Made by a program: the position numbers and the translations under genes
Notes under the pieces: model-generated
What the model was told of the DNA's origin: nothing
The model's database searches: none
What the model saw: the letters and a program-made list of their open reading frames with translations, nothing else
In this document: positions 22,451 through 31,650 of the stretch, piece after piece
Layout: every line of letters starts with the position of its first letter
Numbering within the stretch: the first letter of the stretch is position 1
Assembly: GCA_034770075.1 (NCBI GenBank)
Contig: CM068385.1
Location: 72,360,479 to 72,424,478 of the forward strand
From: Aralia elata
Taxonomy: Eukaryota; Streptophyta; Magnoliopsida; Apiales; Araliaceae
DNA: 64,000 bases
Reading direction: 5' to 3'

Positions 22451-22532
22451 AACTCCCTCCAAAAACCAAGAGATTCAACAATTGTACAGGGGACTCCCTC
22501 CAAAACCTAAGAGACTCAGCAATTGTACAGGG
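22451..22532. repeat. 41-bp tandem duplication in the C LTR
   Basis: Two units each contain CTCCCTCCAAAA and CAATTGTACAGGGG. The same pair is present in the 3' LTR near 32571-32653, so it predates the insertion. Confidence 0.8.
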
Positions 22533-25005
22533 GAATCGTCAGCCGAATTGAGGGATTCGACTGGGCAGCCGCTCCAAGTTGCTCCTTTCGATCCAGCGGG
22601 TTCAACCGAGGGTTATTGCTCTGCAATTGGAGTAATAACCAACCAATTGGGTAAGCACTCTTCCTGTAAATTAGTACCCAAGGACCATTAGCAAAGCTGC
22701 TGAATTTATAAGTTCCAAATTAGAGAGGGAATTATAGTGAGAAGAGGGAAATCGGTGGAAGCCATCTTCAGGTTGAAATTCCATTCCAAAGGTGCTAGCT
22801 GTGGTGTGGATGTCCGCTAATTTCGTTGTCTACTTCGGAAGGAGAAGGAGGATAGCCACTAGGAACCATTTCGGATCAAACTCAACCTTAAGGTATAACA
22901 ATGGTTCCTTGTCCACCGAGCTGCTGTAACAGCCTTCTTGTGATTTGATTTTTGTTTTCTTTCTTTCTTTTTGTACTTGAATCTGTGTTACTCGATTTTA
23001 TTGGGTGTGATTGTTGGTTTGAAACCCTGGATATTGAAGGACTTTGAGATCCTGGTAACTTGATTTTCTTTACACTGCGGTTAGGCCAGTTTGTGTTGTA
23101 GGAGGCACACCATCTGTTTGTTATAATGTCTGAATGAGCCAAATTTGGGCTATGATTTCGATTCAGCCACTGAGTATAAAGCTTTTAGATTTCTTTTAGA
23201 TTACTGTAGTAGTGCGTGTTGTTCGCTGGTCTAGAACCATTATATGTTTTGTTGTTAAAACCAAGCATAAGGTGAGTGAGAGCTTATGTCGCTAATGGTT
23301 GGGGCTGGGTGCAGACCGGGAGCGGCAGTCGCGCCTATGGGCAGTCGACGCAGTATGGGGGGGAAGCTGGACAGGACCAGTTGCTGGGTAAATTATCTCT
23401 CCATGTTAAATAAATACCATTGCTTCGCAATGTGCAAGATTATCGCCGTTGTTTTCAGTAACACTAAGAAGGATTTAAGTCATAACTGCATAATCAAATA
23501 TTGTCAGGAGAGGGATAATATCGACACACCAATTATTTTATTTTTTTGGAAGTTAATAGTACTAGTTGAATCTTAAAATGATTTTATGGTATTAATATAA
23601 ATAAGTAAAGATAAAATAAGTGTAAGAACAACAGTTTAGATAACTATCTATTATCTAACGTTTAAATAACAAATAGAGATAGTAATTAATTATTACCTAG
23701 TTGAAGGGAAAAAAATTATTTATTGAATAATTATTATCTAATATTAAATAATAATTACGGATAAACGAAGTTAATTATTTAATATGAATAATAAATAAAG
23801 ATTTTAATTAATTAATTATTATTAATATTTAATAATAATTAAGGATAAACAAAATTAATTACCTAAAATGAATAATAAATAAGGGGTAATAATTATATGA
23901 TTACTATTAATTAATATTGAATGGTAATTAGGTGCCGATGAAATTAAATAAAGTATTATTGGATTACTATTGAACAATAATGCATGAATAAATTTATTAT
24001 TTATTTATATAAATAATAAATAAGTAGTATTGACTAATACTTAAAGATAATTAAGGGTAATAATTTGAGTATTCAGATGATAAGTAACAATAATAATAAT
24101 TAAGTATGGATATAGCTAATGCATTAATTATCTAATTAATGGTGGATAAGGGAAATAATTTCGTAATTATCCTTGACAGAGAGTAATAGCTAAGTGTAAA
24201 TAGGACTTAAATAACCTGTTTATTTGTTACCACTGTTAATTAGTAATGCGTTAATTAATTTATTATTTAGTATTGTAAATAATAACTGGGTTATTAATAT
24301 TGCTAAGCTGAATATCTAATAAGCACGATTAGTTGCCGAAATAACAACTAAAGGTCGTTAATTAATTTCTTTAGCTAACGATTAAATAGTAAATAAATGT
24401 ATTCGGTGAATTGTTTATCTGCTAAATAAATAGCATAAGTGAGTATAGTTACGCAATGCTAATGGATAAACCAACTCTACCAGCTGATAGGTTATCCAAG
24501 ATCAAGTAATTAAAGCTAAGATTTAAATTGTAGCTGAGCAAACAGGCAAGTTCCTAACCCTAAACTTCTTACATTATTGCAAGTTCTTCTTTACTCAACT
24601 TTTACATTGAGCAAATTTCTAAGCCTTATGCACTGTTTCTAATTCGTGCAAAAATGTATATATATACTGTTGCAAGTTATTCTTTAAGCTTGAGTTTTTA
24701 TCTCCAAGCATGCCTTAAGTGGTCTAATTACTTTCAAAATTATTCCACATCTGTATATTTATTGACATTCGCACTCGTGCATTCGAAATTCGTATATTTA
24801 AATTCAGGAATTTATAAACCATTCATGGTTAAGTCTGAACCCTTGTTCGGTCAGACAAATATGTGAGAATTTATAAAAGCTATCTGAACCAATCAATGGT
24901 AAGGATTCTTAGACCGTATGAACACCCCTTTATTTATAGGGGAGTACCCCACGTACCGTATATAAGGTACAGATAGCAGAATTAAATGTTATGCATATAC
25001 ATAGG

Positions 25006-25032
25006 GTACGCGAGGCTGATCCCCTCAAGTAC
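25006..25032 (+). promoter_or_regulatory. CTGATCC-loop hairpin in the C LTR
   Basis: It has GTAC ends, stem GAGG/CCTC and loop CTGATCC. The second copy is in the 3' LTR at 35134-35160. Confidence 0.6.
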
Positions 25033-25581
25033 GTTATTCTGTAGCCAGTAACCAGAGGGTCAACCAGCTATTGACTCCTCTAGAAGTTATCGTTCAAAGT
25101 CTATTTAACTATCAATTGTTCTAAAAGCAATTATTGTTCTTGCTTCTGATTTTTCAAATGTTGAAATTCCTTAATATCCCTTCATCATGATATATCCTTA
25201 TTGTCATACTTTAAACTTGCTGAGCAAACTCATTGCTTATTCTTGCTATATCATGATTTTATTGCAGCTAAACCCGAGACGTCAGGGAAGAACAAAGGGA
25301 AAGAAAAGATGAAGTGATAGACTTCATGTAGCAGATTTTAAATCTATGTGTATTTAATTACTGTTAATGTAATTTAAACCCTGACATTCATTTAGGGTAT
25401 GGTTTTGTGTAAGTATTTAAGGTTATCGTATTCTGGGACTAGTAACACCTTGTAATGAACAACGTATGTTTATTATATTCCGCACTTTAGTTACCATATG
25501 TTGTTAGAGGTGAATGTTTGCATTGGATCGTGATGACCGGATCCGGGTATTTGGAGACCCGAATTTGGGGGCGTCACAGGT

Positions 25582-25593
25582 TGGTATCAAAGC
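25582..25593 (+). other. Element C primer-binding site
   Basis: TGGTATCAAAGC follows the LTR after the 3-nt spacer GGT. It matches the initiator tRNA-Met complement with one G-to-A difference. Confidence 0.9.
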
Positions 25594-25850
25594 TGTAGGT
25601 TATAAACTTTAGGATCGCGAAACCTAGGTTATAACCTTCATAGTAAACTCGTATCGAGTGTTAGGAGATAAATCGAGGAGATTTATCATATGTGGTTTTG
25701 ATGGATTGGGGAATTCATCGAGTCGAGTAGTACCCAATGAAATATAATGAGGAGATATTTACAGACATACCATATGTGGTTTATCATATGTGGTTTCTTC
25801 AATGAATATATTTTATTGTTGTACTAACGTTAGTTTTTGTGTGTTGTAGG

Positions 25851-26666
25851 ATGGCTGCCGTAGGGGAGACTAGTGGAGTCCGAGAGGAGGAGATATTTAC
25901 AGACATACCAGTAGTTTCGGAGCAGCTGGTGGGCTATGCTCCTACTGCCCCAGGATTGCTACAGGAGGAGTCCGAGTCGGAGGAGGACTACCAGAGGGAG
26001 CTACCAGAGCCGGTGGTAGGTAGAGTCATGAGGTCGGGCAGTCAAGATCCAGAGGCTGAGGAGGAGGACCCCGAGACCGAGGGAGAGGAGCCACCTGCTG
26101 ATGTTGATGGCATGGGGTCCACTGCCGATGATATCATCGAGGGGTTGACTAGTAGGAATGAGGAGCTGGAGGATCGGGTAGCTCACCTGGAAGAGCAAAA
26201 TCAGACCCATCAGTTTATGGAGGACCACTACAGAGACCTGGCCTACCAGCTCGAGCATGACTTAGGGGTGGCGAAGGTACAGCTGCAGGGCTATGAGTCC
26301 TCAGCGCAGCAGGTCGGACCACTGCTACATCAGTTAGTGGCCCGGAACGCTGAGCTGAGAGAGAGGCTGGAGCAGAGGGATTTACAGATCACCCACCTGA
26401 GGGCGAAACAGGAAGCTATGAGGTTCGAGGCGGGACTGGAGGTGTCTGCGAGGATGCATGCTAGAGAGCCCTGGGTCAGGGAGGCCAGAAGGGTTGATCA
26501 GTTAGAGGATCGGTTGTAGGCCAGCACAGTGAGGATAGAGACCCTAGGACATGCCCTAGACGCAGCCTACAGGAGACCCCGGTTTGAGGCAGGCGAGTCT
26601 AGCCACTCTGTTCGTCGTAGGATAGGGGATGGAGCATTCTCTTCTGGTCAGCAGACACGGACCTGA
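25851..26666 (+). pseudogene. Pre-gag acidic/coiled-coil ORF of element C, one nonsense codon
   Basis: It starts at ATG 25851 (MAAVGETSGVREEE). The frame runs 271 codons to TGA 26664-26666 but is cut by TAG at 26517-26519 (codon 223). Its length matches the 273-codon ORF of A. Residues about 15-85 are acidic (PEAEEEDPETEGEEPP). Residues about 95-225 are coiled-coil-like (NEELEDRVAHLEEQNQ, ELRERLEQRDLQITHL). A possible 3' splice site lies just upstream: branch-point-like TACTAAC at 25822-25828, a T-rich tract, and TAG at 25847-25849. Its function is unknown. Confidence 0.75.
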
Positions 26667-27067
26667 CATGATGGGCAGTGATATGTTATGGATGGTTGTC
26701 TTGTTTTGGGTACCATAGGTCCCACTTTTGCTAGGTTATAGACATGTTTGTCTCGTGAAACTTTATATTTGTATTGTGCTGGGGGTAGCAGTTAAACCCC
26801 AACTTTTGTAGTCTTGAGGGATGAAGGGTTAGGATTCCCCACTTTTGTCTCAGGGGGAATGATGGGTAGGGCATGTAGTGGCGCATTTATAGAAGTATGC
26901 CACAGGTTTAGTCTTGTAATAAACAGTGGTATATCAATATAAATGCAGATGTTTCATTTAAATCAAACATGTTAATGGATATTTTACCTTTGATTGCTTA
27001 TTTTTAATGACATGTCGTGCAAAATGTAAATCTATAGGTAAAAGTCATCAGTTTCCTTATTCAAACT
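26667..27067 (+). other. Element C spacer between pre-gag ORF and gag
   Basis: This is 401 bp of leader sequence without a convincing ORF. It contains T- and G-rich stretches with purine runs (for example GTCTCAGGGGGAATGATGGG near 26850) and becomes AT-rich before the gag ATG. I see no clear splice or promoter signal. Confidence 0.5.
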
Positions 27068-30000
27068 ATGCCGAGAGGACGACCACGAAACCGACAGGTT
27101 GAAGAATCAGAAAGTGAGGTTGGGAACCAATCCAACCCAATGAGGATGTTCGCGGAGATGCTGGCGGAAGCCATGCAATCAAGACCGCCACCTGGAGGAA
27201 CCCAAGCAGCAGCCGAGCCAGTGCATCATCTGGCAAATTTCAAAGATTTCAAATCGGTTGGACCACCTGAGTTCAAGGGAACTCTTAACCCAATTGAAAC
27301 GCAGACCTGGATTGAGGAAATAGAAAAGGTATTCGAGGTAGCACGGGTGGCAGAGGAACAGAAAACAAGTTTTGCTACCTTCATGTTAAAAGGCGAGGCA
27401 AACTACTGGTGGAAGGCCAACAGGGGCCGAGTGGAAGGAGGCATCGTCGCCTGGGATCGTTTCAAGGAGATGTTCTTGGAAAATTACTTTCCAGAGAGCA
27501 TGAAGCAAGAGATGGAGATCAAGTTCCTGGAACTAAAACAAGGAAACATGTCTGTGGCTGAGTACGCGGCTAAGTTTAATGAGTTGGCACGGTTTGCAAC
27601 TCACCAAGTCGACACAGAGGAAAGAAAAGCTCGTAGGTTTGAACAAGGGTTGAAACTATGGTTATATCGTTCTGTTGCGGTATTAAAAATCAAGACATTT
27701 GCTGAATTGTTGGAACGGGCGGTCATTGCAGAGGGGGGCAGTGAGGCCCTGGCCAAATACAATCAAGAAAAGAAAAAGGGACATGAGGGCCCGAAAGCGG
27801 GGAGCAGCGGGGGCAGTAACCCCAATAAACGCAAGTGGACTGAGAGTCAGTCATCCGGGGGAAACAAATCAGGAGGGGAGGTGAAGAAGCCAGGTAGGTG
27901 CAATAATTGTGGTAAGAACCACACGGGGGAGTGCATGAAGGGAAAGAGTGTTTGTTACCGGTGTGGACAACAGGGGCACATGGCACCCCAATGTCAGAAT
28001 AAGCCAAAGGGAGGGTGTTTTTCATGTGGAGCACCCGACCACCAAATCAAGGATTGTCCGAAGAGGAAGGGCGACGCTGGGAGTGGCAACCGAAACAACA
28101 ACAACAGTGGAAACAACAACCGGTTGAGCTACGGGCCACCAGCCAGTCAAGCCAACAGGCCAACAGCCCGCACGTTCAACATGACTGTGCAGGATGCCAT
28201 GGAATCCAAAGACGTGGTATCAGGTATCATCCCAATCAATGATATAAATGCATATGTGCTATTTGATTCGGGTGCTACTTGCTCTTTTGTTTCCGAAGAA
28301 TTTGCTAGTCAGTTGAATTTACCTCGTGAAAAATTAGAACACCCTATGAACGTAGAAGTAGCAAACAAAGAAATTGTCCCTGTAGAACACATTTATAGGA
28401 ATTGTTGTGTTGAATTGCGAGGATTTAAGCTCAATGTGGATTTGATACCAATTCGGCTGGGAGAGTTTGATGTAATCCTGGGAATGGATTGGCTATTAAC
28501 CCACAGAGCAGTTATTGACTGTAAGGAAAAGTGTGTACACCTGAAGACTCCTAATAAGTCGAAGGTGGTATTTTACGGCAGTAAGTCACCAAGACAATCT
28601 TGTTGTCTTACTATGATGCAGACGAGAAGATTGCTTAAGAAAGGTTGTGTATGTTATTTGGCCCATGTGGTTGATACCCGTCAAGTAAGGGATGAGATGA
28701 GTCAAATACCAGTCGTGAAAGATTTCACCGATGTCTTTCCCGAAGAGCTTCCAGGACTGCCGCCGGACAGGGAAATCGAGTTCGTTATCGATTTGGCACC
28801 GGGAACCGCACCAATATCGAAGCCGCCGTATCGAATGACACCTGTAGAAATGAAAAAGTTGATGGTGCAACTGCAGGAACTGTTAGATAAAGGTTATATC
28901 AGACCGAGCGTGTCCCCGTGGGGAGCGCCAGTTCTGTTTGTAAAGAAGAAAGAAGGTTCAATGAGGCTTTGTATCGACTATCGGGAGTTGAAAAAAGTTA
29001 CGATTAAGAATAGGTATCCACTTCCTAGAATTGACGATCTGTTCGATCAACTCAAGGGAGCGAAGTACTTTTCAAAAATAGACTTAAGAACAGGCTACCA
29101 TCAGCTGAAGGTGAGACAGGAAGATATCCCGAAGACTGCATTCAGGACTCGTTATGGGCACTTCGAGTTCCTGGTAATGTCATTTGGATTGACGAATGCA
29201 CCAGCAGCATTTATGGATATGATGAACAGAGTGTTCAAGCAGTACTTGGATAAATTCGTAGTCGTATTCATCGATGACATCTTGGTGTATTCAGAAACAG
29301 AGGAGGAGCATGCTGAACATTTAAAGATTGTATTAGAAGCTCTCAGGAGGGAGAAATTGTATGCAAAGTTTTCTAAGTGTGAGTTTTGGTTGCAGAGAGT
29401 GCAGTTTTTGGGTCATGTCATAGACAAGAATGGTGTTTCGGTGGACCCAGCAAAAGTAGAAGCAGTTATCAACTGGGAACAGCCGAAAACGCCGACGGAG
29501 ATCCGGAGTTTGTTGGGATTAGCGGGATACTATCGGAGATTCATCCAGGATTTTTCAAAGATAGCATCGCCGTTGACCAATCTCACCAGGAAAACAGTCA
29601 AGTTTGTTTGGTCGGAGAAGTGTGAGGATAGTTTCATGGAGTTGAAGAAGAGACTCAGCCAAGCACCAGTGTTGACCTTACCAGACAACACAGGGGGTTT
29701 CGTAGTGTATAGCGACGCGTCACACAAGGGTCTTGGCTGTGTGTTGATGCAACACGGCAAGGTAGTGGCGTACGCATCACGTCAGCTGAAGGATTATGAG
29801 AAGGGTTACCCGACTCATGACTTGGAGTTAGCAGCGGTAGTTTTCGCCTTCAAGATTTGGAGGCACTACCTATACGGGGAGAAGTGCGAGATATATACAG
29901 ATCACAAAAGTCTGAAATATATCTTCACTCAAAAGGAGCTGAACATGAGGCAGCGCCGATGGTTAGAATTGATCAAGGACTATGACTGTGAAATTTTGTA

Positions 30001-30238
30001 CCATCCAGGCAAAGCGAATGTAGTGGCTGATGCCTTGAGTAGAAAGGGCAAGGTGAAATTGATGCAGCTGACAGTCCAGGAGGAATTGATACGGGACTTT
30101 GAACGCCTGGAACTGGAGGTTAAGTATCCGATGGAGACGGACGAAAAATTGTGTACCATAACGGCAGGTCCGACTCTACTGGATAAGATACAGGAGGCTC
30201 AAGAATTTGATGGAGAATGCATTGACATCAAGAAATAA
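27068..30238 (+). CDS. gag-pol: Element C gag-protease-RT-RNase H
   Basis: The 1056-codon ORF starts at ATG 27068 (MPRGRPRNRQ). Gag occupies about residues 1-365, with the gag block at 60-230 and three CCHC-like knuckles at 278-330 (CNNCGKNHTGEC, CYRCGQQGHMAPQC, CFSCGAPDHQIKDC). The protease DSGA is at 400-403. RT runs from about 587 with VVFIDDILVYS (catalytic FIDD near 734-737). RNase H has VVYSDASHKGLGC near 879-891. It ends at TAA 30236-30238, after which the same frame resumes with integrase. At the matching place B has an open codon, so the stop is probably a recent nonsense change. Proteins act in cytoplasmic virus-like particles that package and reverse-transcribe the element RNA. Confidence 0.96.
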   Translation: MPRGRPRNRQVEESESEVGNQSNPMRMFAEMLAEAMQSRPPPGGTQAAAEPVHHLANFKDFKSVGPPEFKGTLNPIETQTWIEEIEKVFEVARVAEEQKTSFATFMLKGEANYWWKANRGRVEGGIVAWDRFKEMFLENYFPESMKQEMEIKFLELKQGNMSVAEYAAKFNELARFATHQVDTEERKARRFEQGLKLWLYRSVAVLKIKTFAELLERAVIAEGGSEALAKYNQEKKKGHEGPKAGSSGGSNPNKRKWTESQSSGGNKSGGEVKKPGRCNNCGKNHTGECMKGKSVCYRCGQQGHMAPQCQNKPKGGCFSCGAPDHQIKDCPKRKGDAGSGNRNNNNSGNNNRLSYGPPASQANRPTARTFNMTVQDAMESKDVVSGIIPINDINAYVLFDSGATCSFVSEEFASQLNLPREKLEHPMNVEVANKEIVPVEHIYRNCCVELRGFKLNVDLIPIRLGEFDVILGMDWLLTHRAVIDCKEKCVHLKTPNKSKVVFYGSKSPRQSCCLTMMQTRRLLKKGCVCYLAHVVDTRQVRDEMSQIPVVKDFTDVFPEELPGLPPDREIEFVIDLAPGTAPISKPPYRMTPVEMKKLMVQLQELLDKGYIRPSVSPWGAPVLFVKKKEGSMRLCIDYRELKKVTIKNRYPLPRIDDLFDQLKGAKYFSKIDLRTGYHQLKVRQEDIPKTAFRTRYGHFEFLVMSFGLTNAPAAFMDMMNRVFKQYLDKFVVVFIDDILVYSETEEEHAEHLKIVLEALRREKLYAKFSKCEFWLQRVQFLGHVIDKNGVSVDPAKVEAVINWEQPKTPTEIRSLLGLAGYYRRFIQDFSKIASPLTNLTRKTVKFVWSEKCEDSFMELKKRLSQAPVLTLPDNTGGFVVYSDASHKGLGCVLMQHGKVVAYASRQLKDYEKGYPTHDLELAAVVFAFKIWRHYLYGEKCEIYTDHKSLKYIFTQKELNMRQRRWLELIKDYDCEILYHPGKANVVADALSRKGKVKLMQLTVQEELIRDFERLELEVKYPMETDEKLCTITAGPTLLDKIQEAQEFDGECIDIKK

Positions 30239-31603
30239 TTATCGGAGGGAAAAGCATTGAAGTACAAGGTTGACAGTGCAGGATTGCTGAGATTCGAGGG
30301 AAGGATCTGGATACCCTATGTACCAGACTTAAGGGAAGAAATTTTACAGGAGGCCCATAATACGAGATTTTCGGTACATCCGGGTAGCACCAAGATGTAT
30401 CAAGATCTTCGTCAACATTATTGGTGGCCGCACTTGAAAGGGGAAGTCGCAGAATTCGTCAGCCGGTGCTTAACTTGTCAGAGAATCAAGGCAGAGCACC
30501 AGCGGCCGAGCGGATTATTGCAACCTTTGGAGATTCCAGAATGGAAGTGGGAGCACATCACAATTGATTTTGTGGTAGGACTTCCAACCACTCAAAAGGG
30601 TCTGGACGCCATCTGGGTAATCGTAGACCGTTTGACCAAGTCTGCCCATTTCCTACCAATCAAGATCAGGTACAAATTGGAGCAGTTGGCGAAACTTTAT
30701 GTGAAGGAGATAGTATCACGACATGGAGTGCCGGTATCTATTGTGTCTGACAGAGATCCGCGCTTCACGTCAAATTTTTGGAGAAGTCTACAGGAGAGAC
30801 TGGGAACACAGTTAAGAATGAGTACGGCGTATCATCCTCAGACTGATGGTCAGAGTGAGCGGACAATTCAGACCCTGGAAGACATGCTTCGAGCAGTCGT
30901 GATGGATTTAAGTGGTAACTGGGACGATCACTTACCACTAGTAGAGTTCGCTTACAACAACAGTTATCATGCTAGCATTGGTATGCCACCGTACGAAGCG
31001 CTATATGGAAGGAAGTGTCGAACGCCGTTGTGTTGGGATGAAGTTGGTGAACGGAGATTGTTGGGACCGGAATTGGTACAGCAAACCGTGGAAATCGTTA
31101 AAGTAATAAGACAACGGTTAGTATCAGCCCAGGATCGCCAAAAGAAGTACGCCGACTTACATCGCCAGAAACGAGACTTTGAAGTTGGTAGTTTTGTGTT
31201 TCTGAAGGTATCTCCCTGGAAAGGAAAGATCCGTTTTGGGAAAAAGGGTAAATTGAGCCCTAGGTTCATAGGACCTTTTGAAATATTAAGGAGAATAGGC
31301 GAAGTGGCGTACGAGGTAGCATTACCTCCTGAGCTTGAGCACATTCATAACGTGTTTCATGTATCGGTGTTACGACCATACAAGCCAGATTACAAACACG
31401 TTATTTCCTATGAGCCAATTCAAGTCGAAAAGGACCTATCATACGAGGAGATTCCTGTTCAAATATTAGATAGGAAGGAGCAGAAGCTGAGGAATAAGAT
31501 CATTTATTCAGTTAAAGTACTCTGGAGAAATCACGCGGTGGAAGAAGCCACGTGGGAACTCGAAGAGAAGATGAGGGTAAATTACCCCCAGTTATTTGAG
31601 TAA
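30239..31603 (+). CDS. pol: Element C integrase with C-terminal chromodomain
   Basis: It is in the same frame as the upstream ORF, separated only by TAA 30236-30238; the first Met is near 30257. The zinc-binding H-H-C-C site is HNTRFSVH followed by CLTCQ. The catalytic core has D in IDFVVGLP, D in SDRDPRFTS and E in TDGQSERT. The GPY/F-like region (KLSPRFIGPFEIL) precedes a C-terminal chromodomain (SVKVLWRNHAVEEATWELEE). Chromodomains of plant chromoviruses are known to bias integration to heterochromatin, which fits this nested cluster. Without upstream translation this part would not be made by ordinary polyprotein synthesis. Confidence 0.95.
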   Translation, partial: LSEGKALKYKVDSAGLLRFEGRIWIPYVPDLREEILQEAHNTRFSVHPGSTKMYQDLRQHYWWPHLKGEVAEFVSRCLTCQRIKAEHQRPSGLLQPLEIPEWKWEHITIDFVVGLPTTQKGLDAIWVIVDRLTKSAHFLPIKIRYKLEQLAKLYVKEIVSRHGVPVSIVSDRDPRFTSNFWRSLQERLGTQLRMSTAYHPQTDGQSERTIQTLEDMLRAVVMDLSGNWDDHLPLVEFAYNNSYHASIGMPPYEALYGRKCRTPLCWDEVGERRLLGPELVQQTVEIVKVIRQRLVSAQDRQKKYADLHRQKRDFEVGSFVFLKVSPWKGKIRFGKKGKLSPRFIGPFEILRRIGEVAYEVALPPELEHIHNVFHVSVLRPYKPDYKHVISYEPIQVEKDLSYEEIPVQILDRKEQKLRNKIIYSVKVLWRNHAVEEATWELEEKMRVNYPQLFE

Positions 31604-31637
31604 CCTTAGATCGAAATTCCGAGGACGGAATTTTTAT

Positions 31638-31650
31638 AAGGGGGAGAGGA
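31638..31650 (+). other. Element C polypurine tract
   Basis: AAGGGGGAGAGGA lies directly before the 3' LTR start TGTAATGTCC and is the plus-strand primer site. Confidence 0.92.

Larger units (their letters stand above)
21533..25578 (+). repeat. Element C 5' LTR (4046 bp)
   Basis: It starts TGTAATGTCCAGG and ends GGGGGCGTCACA. Near the start is a 10-bp stem GGACTCACTG/CAGTGAGTCC (21684-21718). A 41-bp tandem duplication lies at 22451-22532. The likely TATA box is mutated to TGTAAATTAG (22665-22674). An AT-rich stretch runs from 23570 to 24200, and the CTGATCC hairpin is at 25006-25032. Short ORFs at 22482-22691 and 23286-23576 recur in the 3' LTR only because LTRs are copies. Confidence 0.97.

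Noticed and set aside
22482..22691. A 69-codon ORF present in both LTRs of C (also 32603-32812)
   Set aside because: It begins at TTG rather than ATG, and its conservation simply reflects that LTRs are copies. There is no domain or codon bias to support it. The pair at 23286-23576 and 33339-33701 is rejected for the same reason.
30236..30238. Programmed stop-codon readthrough between RNase H and integrase in C
   Set aside because: B keeps an open codon at the aligned place, E shows no stop there, and A has its own stop elsewhere. A nonsense mutation is the simpler reading.
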